64,000 nucleotides of DNA from Oceanospirillum beijerinckii DSM 7166. Lineage in GTDB: Bacteria > Pseudomonadota > Gammaproteobacteria > Pseudomonadales > Halomonadaceae. Below, piece after piece: positions 56,452 through 64,000 of this stretch. The DNA lies in NCBI RefSeq assembly GCF_000422425.1, contig NZ_AULT01000015.1, positions 1-64,000 of the forward strand. Direction: 5' to 3'. How positions within the stretch are numbered: the first letter of the stretch is position 1; the number at the start of each line of letters is the position of its first letter. The position numbers were made by a program, and so were the translations under genes. A model generated the notes under the pieces. It did not search any database. It saw only the letters and a program-made list of their open reading frames with translations, and was not told the origin of the DNA.

Positions 56452-56911
56452 TATGCATTCCTGTTTATTATTGTTCATGACTCGTTTTTTCGACTGATAA
56501 AACAGGGTTTTTACATCAGTCTTTGCTCCGATACATCAAAATATGCCAAGCATCTTTCTATATATCAGACCTTCGAATAAGGATTATTTACTCAAGGCAT
56601 TACTTTTGTCTAGGTTTGTATCGGTACAAATTACAGGCTCAAGTTATTTCGATAGAAAAATAAAACCAAGAAAACCACATAAATATAGTTGAAAAAAATA
56701 TAACAACCCATAAAAACAGACTTTTCACCCTAAAAAAAATACGATATAGGTTTTTACGACCAAGCGTAACAATTTATTTACATATAATTTTTTTTAGCAT
56801 TTTTTTTGAATTCAGGCACTTAGCAACGAAGTCGTAATTGTAATTTTTGGTGCAAAGCCGGTGATTCTGGTCTAAATCTATAAAGGTAAGCTAATTCAAT
56901 CGAGGTGTCTT
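56452..56911. other. AT-rich intergenic region upstream of livK and the DUF3135 gene
   Basis: About 460 bp between divergent genes, very AT-rich at 56640-56810 with several A and T runs that may bend DNA and bind H-NS-like or Lrp-like proteins. No ORF. No unambiguous promoter was assigned. Confidence 0.4.
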
Positions 56912-57268
56912 ATGGGCAGCCAACTACCCTCATTTGATGTGCTAATGGAACTGGCTCAAAATGACCCCGAAAAACTGGAAGAAATTCGCCAAAAACTGTC
57001 GGAAGAAATTTTTGCCGAAGCGACTCCTACTTTACGCCCCAAACTGGAAGGGCTTAATTTCCGTATAAGCATGGAAAGACAGCGCTCAAAAAACGCGATG
57101 CAGTGTTGCCTACGTATCAGTGCTTTAATGCACGATTCTTTTGAGAAAATGCGTCATGAGCTGGATATTTTAGTCAGCCCATACCCAAGTAACCTTCACT
57201 TAGCCGACGAAGCAAAGATACCTCCCATGAAAGAAAACGTAATTCAGTTTCCTGTTAATAGATGCTGA
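56912..57268 (+). CDS. DUF3135 domain protein
   Basis: 118 residues, cytoplasmic. The N-terminal LPSFDVLMELAQNDPEKLEEIRQKL is the DUF3135 signature, cited in part as LPSFDVLMELAQNDPE. The family is found in marine gammaproteobacteria; function unknown. Helical throughout and often next to amt or regulatory genes; here it precedes amtB by 500 bp and is probably separately transcribed. Confidence 0.8.
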   Translation: MGSQLPSFDVLMELAQNDPEKLEEIRQKLSEEIFAEATPTLRPKLEGLNFRISMERQRSKNAMQCCLRISALMHDSFEKMRHELDILVSPYPSNLHLADEAKIPPMKENVIQFPVNRC

Positions 57269-57404
57269 GCCTCCAGGGTCTTAACTCAATGCACAGTTTT
57301 GACCCTGCTGTTTATTACTGCCTCGGCTCAACTTCTTGCCACCCTGGCAGATATAAAATCAACATCTCGTTACTCTATACAAAAAACGTCCAGCTTAGAT
57401 CCTT

Positions 57405-57433
57405 TATTTTCCGGCAAGGTTGGCTGGAAAATA
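57405..57433. repeat. Diverged palindrome related to the 94-bp repeat
   Basis: TATTTTCCGGC and GGCTGGAAAATA form an imperfect hairpin in reverse orientation relative to the 22.4-kb and 24.5-kb copies, sharing the GATATTTTCC and GGAAAATA arms. Probably a decayed relative. Confidence 0.5.
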
Positions 57434-57556
57434 TCTGAACGTGTATGTCCGGTCATTTACAAGAATCCTCTTTATTGATTATTTCTAATAGCCAACCACT
57501 TTTAACTATCTCCTTTTTTGTCAACACATCTAAAAAGGCAAGTCCTTCCCTAAAGC

Positions 57557-57572
57557 TGGCATAAAGTCTGCT
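57557..57572 (+). promoter_or_regulatory. Candidate sigma-54 promoter for amtB
   Basis: TGGCATAAAGTCTGCT matches TGGCAC-N5-TTGC with GG at -24 and GC at -12 correctly spaced (two mismatches). It lies 205 bp before amtB. A dyad GCACCAATTTAGTGC at 57739-57753 resembles NtrC sites but sits downstream. Control by NtrC fits the gene's role but is inferred. Confidence 0.5.
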
Positions 57573-57776
57573 TATAACAATATGGTTGCGCCATACAAGT
57601 GCGCTCATGCACTTAAAAACAGCATAAAAAATCTATTAAATTTCAATAAGTTAAGAATAGATTATTGAAATAACGCGCTTTAAAGAAGCAACGCCTTGCT
57701 TTTAATAGCGCCTTATTTGTGCAATAGCATCCAATTTCGCACCAATTTAGTGCAAAAAAGATAACTGGGGGATCTT

Positions 57777-58988
57777 GTGGAAAATATTAACAGTGCAGTC
57801 GAAACACTGATGCAGGGAGCTAATACGCTCTTTATTCTTATTGGTGCCATTTTGGTGCTGGCCATGCATGCAGGCTTTGCCTTTCTGGAAGTAGGTACGG
57901 TACGTAAGAAAAACCAGGTTAACGCTCTGGTAAAAATCATGACTGATTTTGGCTTCTCAACTCTGGCCTACTTCTTTATCGGTTACTGGATCGCTTATGA
58001 CATCACCTTCTTCAGCAGCGCATCAACGCTGGCAGAAGCTAACGGTTATGCCTTAGTGAAGTTTTTCTTCTTACTGACTTTTGCTGCAGCGATTCCTGCT
58101 ATTGTATCTGGCGGTGTCGCTGAGCGTGCTCGTTTCTACCCGATGCTGGTGGCTTCTGCGCTGATTGTTGGCCTAGTATACCCTGTTTTTGAAGGCATGA
58201 GCTGGAATGGCAACTATGGCTTCCAGGATTGGATTGAGGGTACCTTTGGCGCACCTTTCCATGACTTTGCGGGCTCTGTTGTAGTACATGGTGTAGGTGG
58301 CTGGATCGCACTGGCTGCGGTATTGATTCTCGGCGCCCGTATGGGCCGCTACCGCAGCGGCAAAGTTGTCGCTTTTGCACCATCGAATATCCCCTTCCTG
58401 GCTCTGGGCTCCTGGATCCTGACCGTTGGTTGGTTCGGTTTTAATGTTATGTCCGCACAAACCATTGATGGCATCAGTGGTCTAGTAGCCGTTAACTCTC
58501 TGATGGCTATGGTTGGCGGTATTATCACCTCTATGCTGATGGGCAAAAACGACCCTGGCTTTATCCATAATGGTCCGCTGGCTGGGCTGGTTGCGGTTTG
58601 CGCAGGCTCTGACATCATGCACCCAATCGGCGCACTGATTACCGGTGGTATTGCCGGTGCACTGTTTGTATACATGTTTACTCTGGCGCAAAACAAGTGG
58701 CCTCGTCTGGATGATGTACTGGGTGTATGGCCTCTGCACGGTCTGTGTGGTGCCTGGGGTGGTATTGCTGCCGGTATCTTCGGCCTGGAGGCTCTGGGAG
58801 GTCTGGGTGGCGTAACTTTAGCTGCACAGGTAGCTGGTACTGTTGTCGGTATCGTGATCGCGACGGCAGGTGGTTTTATCGTTTATGGCTTAGTAAACAA
58901 AGTCGCTGGCATCCGACTTGAAGAGGAAGAGGAATTTAACGGTGCCGATCTGAGTATCCACAAGATTGGTGCAACCAGCGACGATTAA
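57777..58988 (+). CDS. amtB: Ammonium transporter
   Basis: 403 residues, eleven membrane helices of the Amt/Rh family. ...FHDFAGSVVVHGVGGW holds the first pore His and HPIGALITGG...HGLCGAWGGIAAG the second; CAGSDIMHPIGA is also typical. The start is GTG with GGGGGA upstream. No glnK gene precedes it, unlike the usual glnK-amtB pair. The N-terminus lacks a long signal sequence. Followed by two hairpins. Confidence 0.93.
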   Translation: MENINSAVETLMQGANTLFILIGAILVLAMHAGFAFLEVGTVRKKNQVNALVKIMTDFGFSTLAYFFIGYWIAYDITFFSSASTLAEANGYALVKFFFLLTFAAAIPAIVSGGVAERARFYPMLVASALIVGLVYPVFEGMSWNGNYGFQDWIEGTFGAPFHDFAGSVVVHGVGGWIALAAVLILGARMGRYRSGKVVAFAPSNIPFLALGSWILTVGWFGFNVMSAQTIDGISGLVAVNSLMAMVGGIITSMLMGKNDPGFIHNGPLAGLVAVCAGSDIMHPIGALITGGIAGALFVYMFTLAQNKWPRLDDVLGVWPLHGLCGAWGGIAAGIFGLEALGGLGGVTLAAQVAGTVVGIVIATAGGFIVYGLVNKVAGIRLEEEEEFNGADLSIHKIGATSDD

Positions 58989-59056
58989 TCAATACAAAGA
59001 ATCTCTATGATCCAACGGCCTTTTTATCGCTAATCATAGAGATCTACGAGCATAAA

Positions 59057-59134
59057 GATACCGCTTAACCCGGCGGTATCCCTTTCGCTCTCAATGGGTT
59101 ACTTTTTAGCCCACCCTGACTGGTGGGCTTTTTT
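59057..59134 (+). terminator. Two hairpins after amtB, the second a rho-independent terminator
   Basis: GATACCGC...GCGGTATC (59057-59080) and AGCCCACC-CTGACT-GGTGGGCT followed by TTTTT (59108-59134). Confidence 0.85.
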
Positions 59135-59165
59135 CTCTCTTCCTCTTAGCAATCGACGGGAGTCC

Positions 59166-62100
59166 TCAGGACTCCCAACCTTCAAGCTTGTCTTGAGCAT
59201 ATTGCTGAAAGTCTTGTAACGCCTGCTCAAGTTTATTAATCTCTTTCTCCGTCACTTTACGCGCAGCCGTGATCTTATCTTCTATCATCTCCGCATCGCT
59301 CAATACCTGTATCACCCCCAGAGTATTAGACGCGCGCTTCAACATATTGACTTCTTTTTGCATCCTCTCAATATCGTCATCAACCCACGCCTGCTTAATT
59401 TTATCAATACGCTGTTGAGCATTTTTCAGATAAGCATTGACGATATTTCTCAAGCCATCGACACCCATTTGTGTGTACAATTTTTCAGCACTGCTTTCGG
59501 ACCAGATTAAAGGCTCAAAGTCGATTATCGCATCAGGCTCAACGGATCGATCCGTACGCAGATCTTTCTGATCAACCTGATGAGGCACGCTATTATGCAC
59601 TTGAACAGAAATTTTATTCTGCTCCGTTTCAGTAATCTCTAATGCGTTAAAACGTTCAGCAAACAGTTGTTCAATTACCTCAGCGATTTTTTCTGTACTC
59701 ACGGGTTTCGCTATATATTCATTCATCCCCGCTAACAATGCTTTCTCCCGATCACCCTGCATCGCATTAGCCGTCATAGCCACAATCGGTATCTCTGCTT
59801 TTGCTCCCTCCAGATCGCGAATGGCACGGGTCGCTTGATAACCATCACACTCTGGCATCTGCACGTCCATAAACACCAGGTCATAGTTTTTATTAGTGAC
59901 GGCTTCAATCGCCTCGTTACCGTTATTGGCAAACTCGATACCATGACCCAACTTTTCCAGACAACCTCTGGCAACCATCTGGTTCACCAAGTTATCTTCA
60001 GCTATCAGAATATCCAACTTAATCGCACTCGCGTTATCTTCAACGTTGGCACTCGACTCTTGCCTAATAGCTGTTTGACCAGAGCTTGGTTGCTCCAGCT
60101 CAGGCAAGGAGAGCGTTAAACATTTTGCTATCTGCTCTTTAAGTACTTTTTGGCGAATCGGCTTAGTCACATAGGAACAGATATGAGGCTTGATAGAGTC
60201 ATCCAGCATATCCGCCGACGAAGCCAATAAAATAGGTACTTTGTCTGCTTCAGTTCTTTGGGAATAACTCTCCACAAAGGAGTAACCATCCCGCCCAGGT
60301 AAATTAAGGTCCAGAACAATCAGATCAAAGCTTTGCTGCTCCAAAACCTTAAACGCTGCATTCACGGTGGCTACGGAATGACAATGCACACCCCAGCTTT
60401 GCAGGTTTATCTCGAAGATTTCACGATTCACACGATTATCTTCAATCAGTAGAATCTTCTTACCACCCAGAGCATCAATATTGTTAAGATCCGGCAGGTG
60501 GGGCATATCAATGCGCATCAACGGCAGAGTAAACCAGAAGATACTCCCCTTACCCGTAGTACTGCTGACACCAATCTTTCCATCCAGCGTTTCAACAATC
60601 AGTTTACAGATCGCCAAACCCAGCCCTGTGCCGCCATATTGTCGGGTTGTTGAGGCATCTACCTGAGAAAAGCGCTTAAACAGGCGGTCAATATGCTGCC
60701 CATCAATACCGATCCCCGTATCTTCAACCTCAAAACGAATACCCTCCTCCACACCATAGACTCTTAAAGCTATGGATCCTGTCGGAGTGAATTTAATAGC
60801 ATTATTGACCAGGTTCAGTAAGACTTGCCGAATCCTGCCAGAATCGGAGCTGTAAATACCATTGAGATCCGGAGAGATAATAGAGCCAAACTCCAGTTGT
60901 TTCTCCAGCGCTTTACCCGACATCAGATTGACCACGCTTTCACAAAGCTCAATCAGGTCAAAAGCCACCTCTTCCAGCTCCAGCTTGCCCTCTTCAATCT
61001 TGGTATAATCCAAAATATCGTTGATCAAACGCAGCAGGGACTCGCCGGAATCTTTAATAATACTGACAAAATGATGCTGCTCTTCCGATAGCTTCGTATC
61101 CTGTAACAGACTGGTCATACCGATCACACCATTCATTGGTGTTCTGATCTCATGGCTCATAGTCGCTAGGAATTCTGACTTTGCCTTATTGGCTTGCTCT
61201 GCTTCTTCACGGGCATATTCGGCTTCTTCTTTGGCATGATTCAATGCTTGAGTGCGCTCGCTGACTAGGTCTTCCAGCTGATCTTTTATTTGGGTCAGCG
61301 CCCTCTCTGCCTCGACTTGACTGGTAATGTTACGAGCATAAAGATTGACATAATCATGCTCAGGGAAAGGCACCAGTGTTACCGAATAGATACCGCTATT
61401 ACCCGTCAACTCTGTCGTAATCGCATGATTGTCTCTAATAACCTGTTGTACCGCTTTCACCAGATCATCTGTCAGCTGCTGCTGGCCGGAATCAGCAAAA
61501 AACAGCTCGGTCTCCTGAGCGGTTGGGTTACTATAAAGCACATGATTGGAGAAGGTGCAGCGCAAGATCGGATTCGGGCTTTCAAAAGGAAATCGTGCCA
61601 ATACCTCAATCTCTGTCACTGCACTTGCAACTTTGTCCTTAAGCTGGTTATAGGAACGGGCCAGATCACCGAGTTCATCTTGCCTTTGCAATATTTTGGC
61701 ATCAATAGGATTAAGGTTTGCACCATCAAATTCATCGGATAGGGTGTGAGTCAAACTCAGCAGAGGCTGAATGAGTAATTTACCTAAAATCATCATCGTC
61801 ACCAAGGTGACAAACGCTGAGATAATGATGATTAAACCAAGAATTCTCAGCACATAAGCACTTAATTTATCATCAACCTGAGAGGCGTCTGCATCCAGGC
61901 GAAGCCAACGGCCATCCGAAAGGGAATAGAGCACCTGAAAACGACCAGATGATCTCGAATAACGCTCTACCAGTGTCTGCAGAGGTTTCTCTGTCAGCAC
62001 CTCAACGGAATCAATTTCCGGTACCTGAGAGATTGCTTGAATACGCTGCTCAATAGAACGATCCTCCAAGCGCATCAGAGTCTCAGCAATTAGGTGAGTT

Positions 62101-62294
62101 CGTTCCGAGATCTCCAGCAACAGATCATGCTGCCGTTTGTTATAAGAAGGGATTAGGATGATAGCTTCAATAACAAGTATCCCCAAAAGGACACCGAGTA
62201 GCACCTTTACAGTTAGTGGAGATTTCACCATCTCCAGATAACCACCTAGTTGCGTAATAATACGATATCTCAGAGCCTTCATACCGGCATCCAT
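59166..62294 (-). CDS. Hybrid sensor histidine kinase with two receivers and a degenerate Hpt domain
   Basis: 1042 residues. Helix at about 29-50, periplasmic sensor of about 95 residues, helix at about 148-172, HAMP, PAS-like domain (about 236-327), coiled coil, then HisKA with H381 in [10 protein letters not shown], HATPase, receiver 1 ([13 protein letters not shown]) and receiver 2 ([13 protein letters not shown]). The C-terminal helical domain aligns with Hpt, but its AHxLKG position reads VNMLKR, so N983 replaces the phospho-accepting His. Phosphotransfer would need a separate Hpt protein. Start 62294 or 62282. Confidence 0.92.
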   Translation of the reverse strand: MDAGMKALRYRIITQLGGYLEMVKSPLTVKVLLGVLLGILVIEAIILIPSYNKRQHDLLLEISERTHLIAETLMRLEDRSIEQRIQAISQVPEIDSVEVLTEKPLQTLVERYSRSSGRFQVLYSLSDGRWLRLDADASQVDDKLSAYVLRILGLIIIISAFVTLVTMMILGKLLIQPLLSLTHTLSDEFDGANLNPIDAKILQRQDELGDLARSYNQLKDKVASAVTEIEVLARFPFESPNPILRCTFSNHVLYSNPTAQETELFFADSGQQQLTDDLVKAVQQVIRDNHAITTELTGNSGIYSVTLVPFPEHDYVNLYARNITSQVEAERALTQIKDQLEDLVSERTQALNHAKEEAEYAREEAEQANKAKSEFLATMSHEIRTPMNGVIGMTSLLQDTKLSEEQHHFVSIIKDSGESLLRLINDILDYTKIEEGKLELEEVAFDLIELCESVVNLMSGKALEKQLEFGSIISPDLNGIYSSDSGRIRQVLLNLVNNAIKFTPTGSIALRVYGVEEGIRFEVEDTGIGIDGQHIDRLFKRFSQVDASTTRQYGGTGLGLAICKLIVETLDGKIGVSSTTGKGSIFWFTLPLMRIDMPHLPDLNNIDALGGKKILLIEDNRVNREIFEINLQSWGVHCHSVATVNAAFKVLEQQSFDLIVLDLNLPGRDGYSFVESYSQRTEADKVPILLASSADMLDDSIKPHICSYVTKPIRQKVLKEQIAKCLTLSLPELEQPSSGQTAIRQESSANVEDNASAIKLDILIAEDNLVNQMVARGCLEKLGHGIEFANNGNEAIEAVTNKNYDLVFMDVQMPECDGYQATRAIRDLEGAKAEIPIVAMTANAMQGDREKALLAGMNEYIAKPVSTEKIAEVIEQLFAERFNALEITETEQNKISVQVHNSVPHQVDQKDLRTDRSVEPDAIIDFEPLIWSESSAEKLYTQMGVDGLRNIVNAYLKNAQQRIDKIKQAWVDDDIERMQKEVNMLKRASNTLGVIQVLSDAEMIEDKITAARKVTEKEINKLEQALQDFQQYAQDKLEGWES

Positions 62295-62417
62295 TCTGGC
62301 TGAATAATCATGACGTTTGTTAATAACGAGAAGTGATTGCTACGCCATAATTACTCAGCAAAATTAAAACAAAGTTGACGTTTCAGTAGAATCAGAGCGG
62401 CACAGTAATATAAAACT

Positions 62418-63245
62418 CTAGTGGTCTAAAAACAGCGCCGGGTCTACACGGGCTTTATTCAGTGTTACAGTCCAGTGCAGATGAGGACCTGTTACCCGGC
62501 CGGTCGCTCCCACATCACCAATCTGTTGACCTGCGGTCACTTGATCGCCCACTTTCAGATTTTCAGTACGGGACAAGTGACAATACAGCATCGTTAAACC
62601 TTGACCGTGATCGATAATGACAGTCTTACCATTAAAATAGTAGTCACCGATTGCCGCGATCTTCCCGTTTAATGCTGACAGTACAGGGGTTCCCGTCGGC
62701 GCTGCGATATCCATACCACTGTGAGGCCGACGCGGCTGACCATTAAATACCCGGCGCAAGCCAAACGAGCTACTAATACGCCCCTCTGTCGGTTGTATCA
62801 GGCTTGACTGTTCGTAAACGACAGGCTTAAAGGTATCCATCGCTCCACGAATAACAGGTGTTTCTTTACGAATACGCTCAAGCTGCTTAGGGTCAGGATT
62901 AACGTGTTTTTTCTTTACCGTTAAACGCTGCTCTTGATATGCCTTATGCTTCACCTGTATAGGAAAAGGCTTATCTCCTTCCTTGGTACGCCAATAGGCT
63001 TGATACTGCCCCTCTTTTAGCGATAGTGGTAGCCCAACCAAGGCGAACCATTCACCATTTTTTTTAGCTGTATAGACCCGATTTTCCTGGAAAAAAACAT
63101 GGGGCGGGGCATCCCCTTTTTGTGGCAGCGATATCACAGCAACACCACCTGGAACCCGGCTATCTTTAGGTATGAACTCAGCCAGAGCACTGGCAGAAAT
63201 AAATATCGACAGCATTAACAGGCTTGTTTTAGCAGCTCGAATCAA
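62418..63245 (-). CDS. M23-family (LytM) metallopeptidase, exported
   Basis: 275 residues from a TTG at 63245, chosen because AGGAG lies 7 bp before it and a normal signal peptide ending SASALAEF follows; the ATG at 63314 would give an atypical 46-residue leader. After a beta-rich N-terminal part, the LytM domain has HSGMDIAAPTGTPV, TMLYCHLS and GPHLHWTV, all zinc and catalytic residues present. Cleaves peptidoglycan peptides in the periplasm or regulates amidases. Downstream (coding sense) nothing is linked. Confidence 0.88.
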   Translation of the reverse strand: MIRAAKTSLLMLSIFISASALAEFIPKDSRVPGGVAVISLPQKGDAPPHVFFQENRVYTAKKNGEWFALVGLPLSLKEGQYQAYWRTKEGDKPFPIQVKHKAYQEQRLTVKKKHVNPDPKQLERIRKETPVIRGAMDTFKPVVYEQSSLIQPTEGRISSSFGLRRVFNGQPRRPHSGMDIAAPTGTPVLSALNGKIAAIGDYYFNGKTVIIDHGQGLTMLYCHLSRTENLKVGDQVTAGQQIGDVGATGRVTGPHLHWTVTLNKARVDPALFLDH

Positions 63246-63365
63246 CAGACTTCTCCTGGTATGTTCTCGAGTGTTATCAAATCGTTGTAGAACACCAGTG
63301 TGCAGCACTGGCATTAAGAGTCAAGTTGCAACTCGGCTTTTCGCTATTAAACATTAAATTTCGGA

Positions 63366-64000
63366 TCAGTCCTGACGACACAGATCAATCCAACGCTGCA
63401 CACCGGCACTGCGATACTTCTGCTTATGCAGAACAAAATAAAAGTGCCTTTGCGTATTACGCTGAGGTATTTTCAACGGTACCAGGCTCCCGCGCTTAAA
63501 GGCATCCTCCAGAGCCACTTGAGATAAACAACCCACTCCTAAACCTGCTTCAACCGCCCGCTTAATCGCTTCTGTATGCTGTAGCTCCAACAAAACATTC
63601 AGCTGAGGTAAAATCCCACTCATAATACGATCAAAGGTCTGGCGCGTACCTGAGCCGGCTTCCCGTAAGATCCAGGTTTGCTCCAGTAACTCCTCATCAC
63701 TGAGCGGCCGCTCATTACGCTGTGCCAGCGGATGCCCCGGACTGCAAAACACCACCAGCTCATCTTGCCGCCAAGGGATCACATCCAGCTCCGGCTGTTG
63801 TAACTCACCTTCAACTAAACCCAGGTCCAACTCAAAGTTGAGCACTTTTTTAGCAATAGCAGCGGTATTTTCCACATCCAGCATCACCTTAGCCTCAGGA
63901 TGCTGAGCCATATAGGACGCCATAATCTTTACCGCCAGATAATTCCCTATTGTCAGGGTTGCCCCTACTTTCAGATTGCCTGGCTGCTGATGTTGCCGAA
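63366..64000 (-). CDS. LysR-family regulator, C-terminal part (cut by window edge)
   Basis: The reading frame is open to the window end and gives about 211 residues covering the LysR ligand-binding domain: LKVGATLTIGNYLAVKIMASYM at the top, LGLVEGELQQPELDV, REAGSGTRQTFDRIM and AGLGVGCLSQVALEDA. The GSGTR phrase is typical of the CysR/YeiE/CbbR group. The helix-turn-helix lies outside the window. Targets unknown. Confidence 0.88.
   Translation of the reverse strand, partial: RQHQQPGNLKVGATLTIGNYLAVKIMASYMAQHPEAKVMLDVENTAAIAKKVLNFELDLGLVEGELQQPELDVIPWRQDELVVFCSPGHPLAQRNERPLSDEELLEQTWILREAGSGTRQTFDRIMSGILPQLNVLLELQHTEAIKRAVEAGLGVGCLSQVALEDAFKRGSLVPLKIPQRNTQRHFYFVLHKQKYRSAGVQRWIDLCRQD

Overview
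The window (about 47% GC by eye) looks like chromosome of a marine, motile, respiratory gammaproteobacterium, most likely of the Oceanospirillales (Amphritea/Neptuniibacter/Marinobacterium type). This placement is inference from gene content: a split three-gene PntAA-PntAB-PntB transhydrogenase, CysB, ThrH, class II DAHP synthase, a LivKHMGF importer, large chemoreceptors, an ExaC-type aldehyde dehydrogenase and many LysR regulators. No rRNA, tRNA or CRISPR array was seen.

Layout. 1-0.6 kb: start of an IS110-family transposase running off the left edge, with its non-coding end. 0.6-5.2 kb: an M20 amidohydrolase and the transhydrogenase operon. 5.3-11.1 kb: two chemoreceptors flanking an aldehyde dehydrogenase. 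11.4-14.8 kb: a three-gene operon of an MbnP-like lipoprotein, an MbnH-like di-haem enzyme and an outer-membrane barrel, probably a copper system. 14.9-20.7 kb: rsmS, a HAD phosphatase, a Cache-HAMP-GGDEF cyclase and a Tat-exported PhoX phosphatase. 20.8-28.7 kb: small regulators, ppiC, azoR with a divergent LysR gene, two exported proteins of unknown role, and two copies of a 94-bp palindromic repeat. 29.4-34.6 kb: YqhD-type alcohol dehydrogenase, TauE/SafE exporter, cysB, cysH and thrH. 34.9-38.5 kb: a NarL-type two-component pair and a CBS-GGDEF protein.

38.5-45 kb is an accessory island of lower GC. It holds an Rpn-like remnant, a GH19 lysozyme-like enzyme, a DUF2442-helix-turn-helix gene whose start lies in a 127-bp tandem duplication, a headless RTX fragment, an intact IS30 element, an orphan 191-residue protein, a broken second IS30 and a RAYT-type transposase. 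45.1-51.4 kb: ybiT, a fused GmrSD-type (DUF262/DUF1524) restriction protein, class II DAHP synthase and a Yip1-family membrane protein. 51.6-56.5 kb: livKHMGF on the minus strand. 56.9-64 kb: a DUF3135 protein, amtB with a sigma-54-like promoter, a large hybrid histidine kinase with a degenerate Hpt domain, an M23 peptidase and a LysR gene cut by the right edge.

Biologically, the core genes handle redox balance (transhydrogenase, aldehyde and alcohol dehydrogenases, azoreductase), sulfur assimilation (CysB, CysH, a sulfite-type exporter), nitrogen, amino acid and phosphate supply (AmtB, Liv, PhoX), sensing (two MCPs, two diguanylate cyclases, two histidine kinases) and metal handling (MbnP/MbnH). 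The most promising items for follow-up are the MbnP-MbnH-barrel operon, the possible IS110 guide-RNA region, the tandem duplication at the antitoxin-like gene and the Hpt domain that lacks its histidine.
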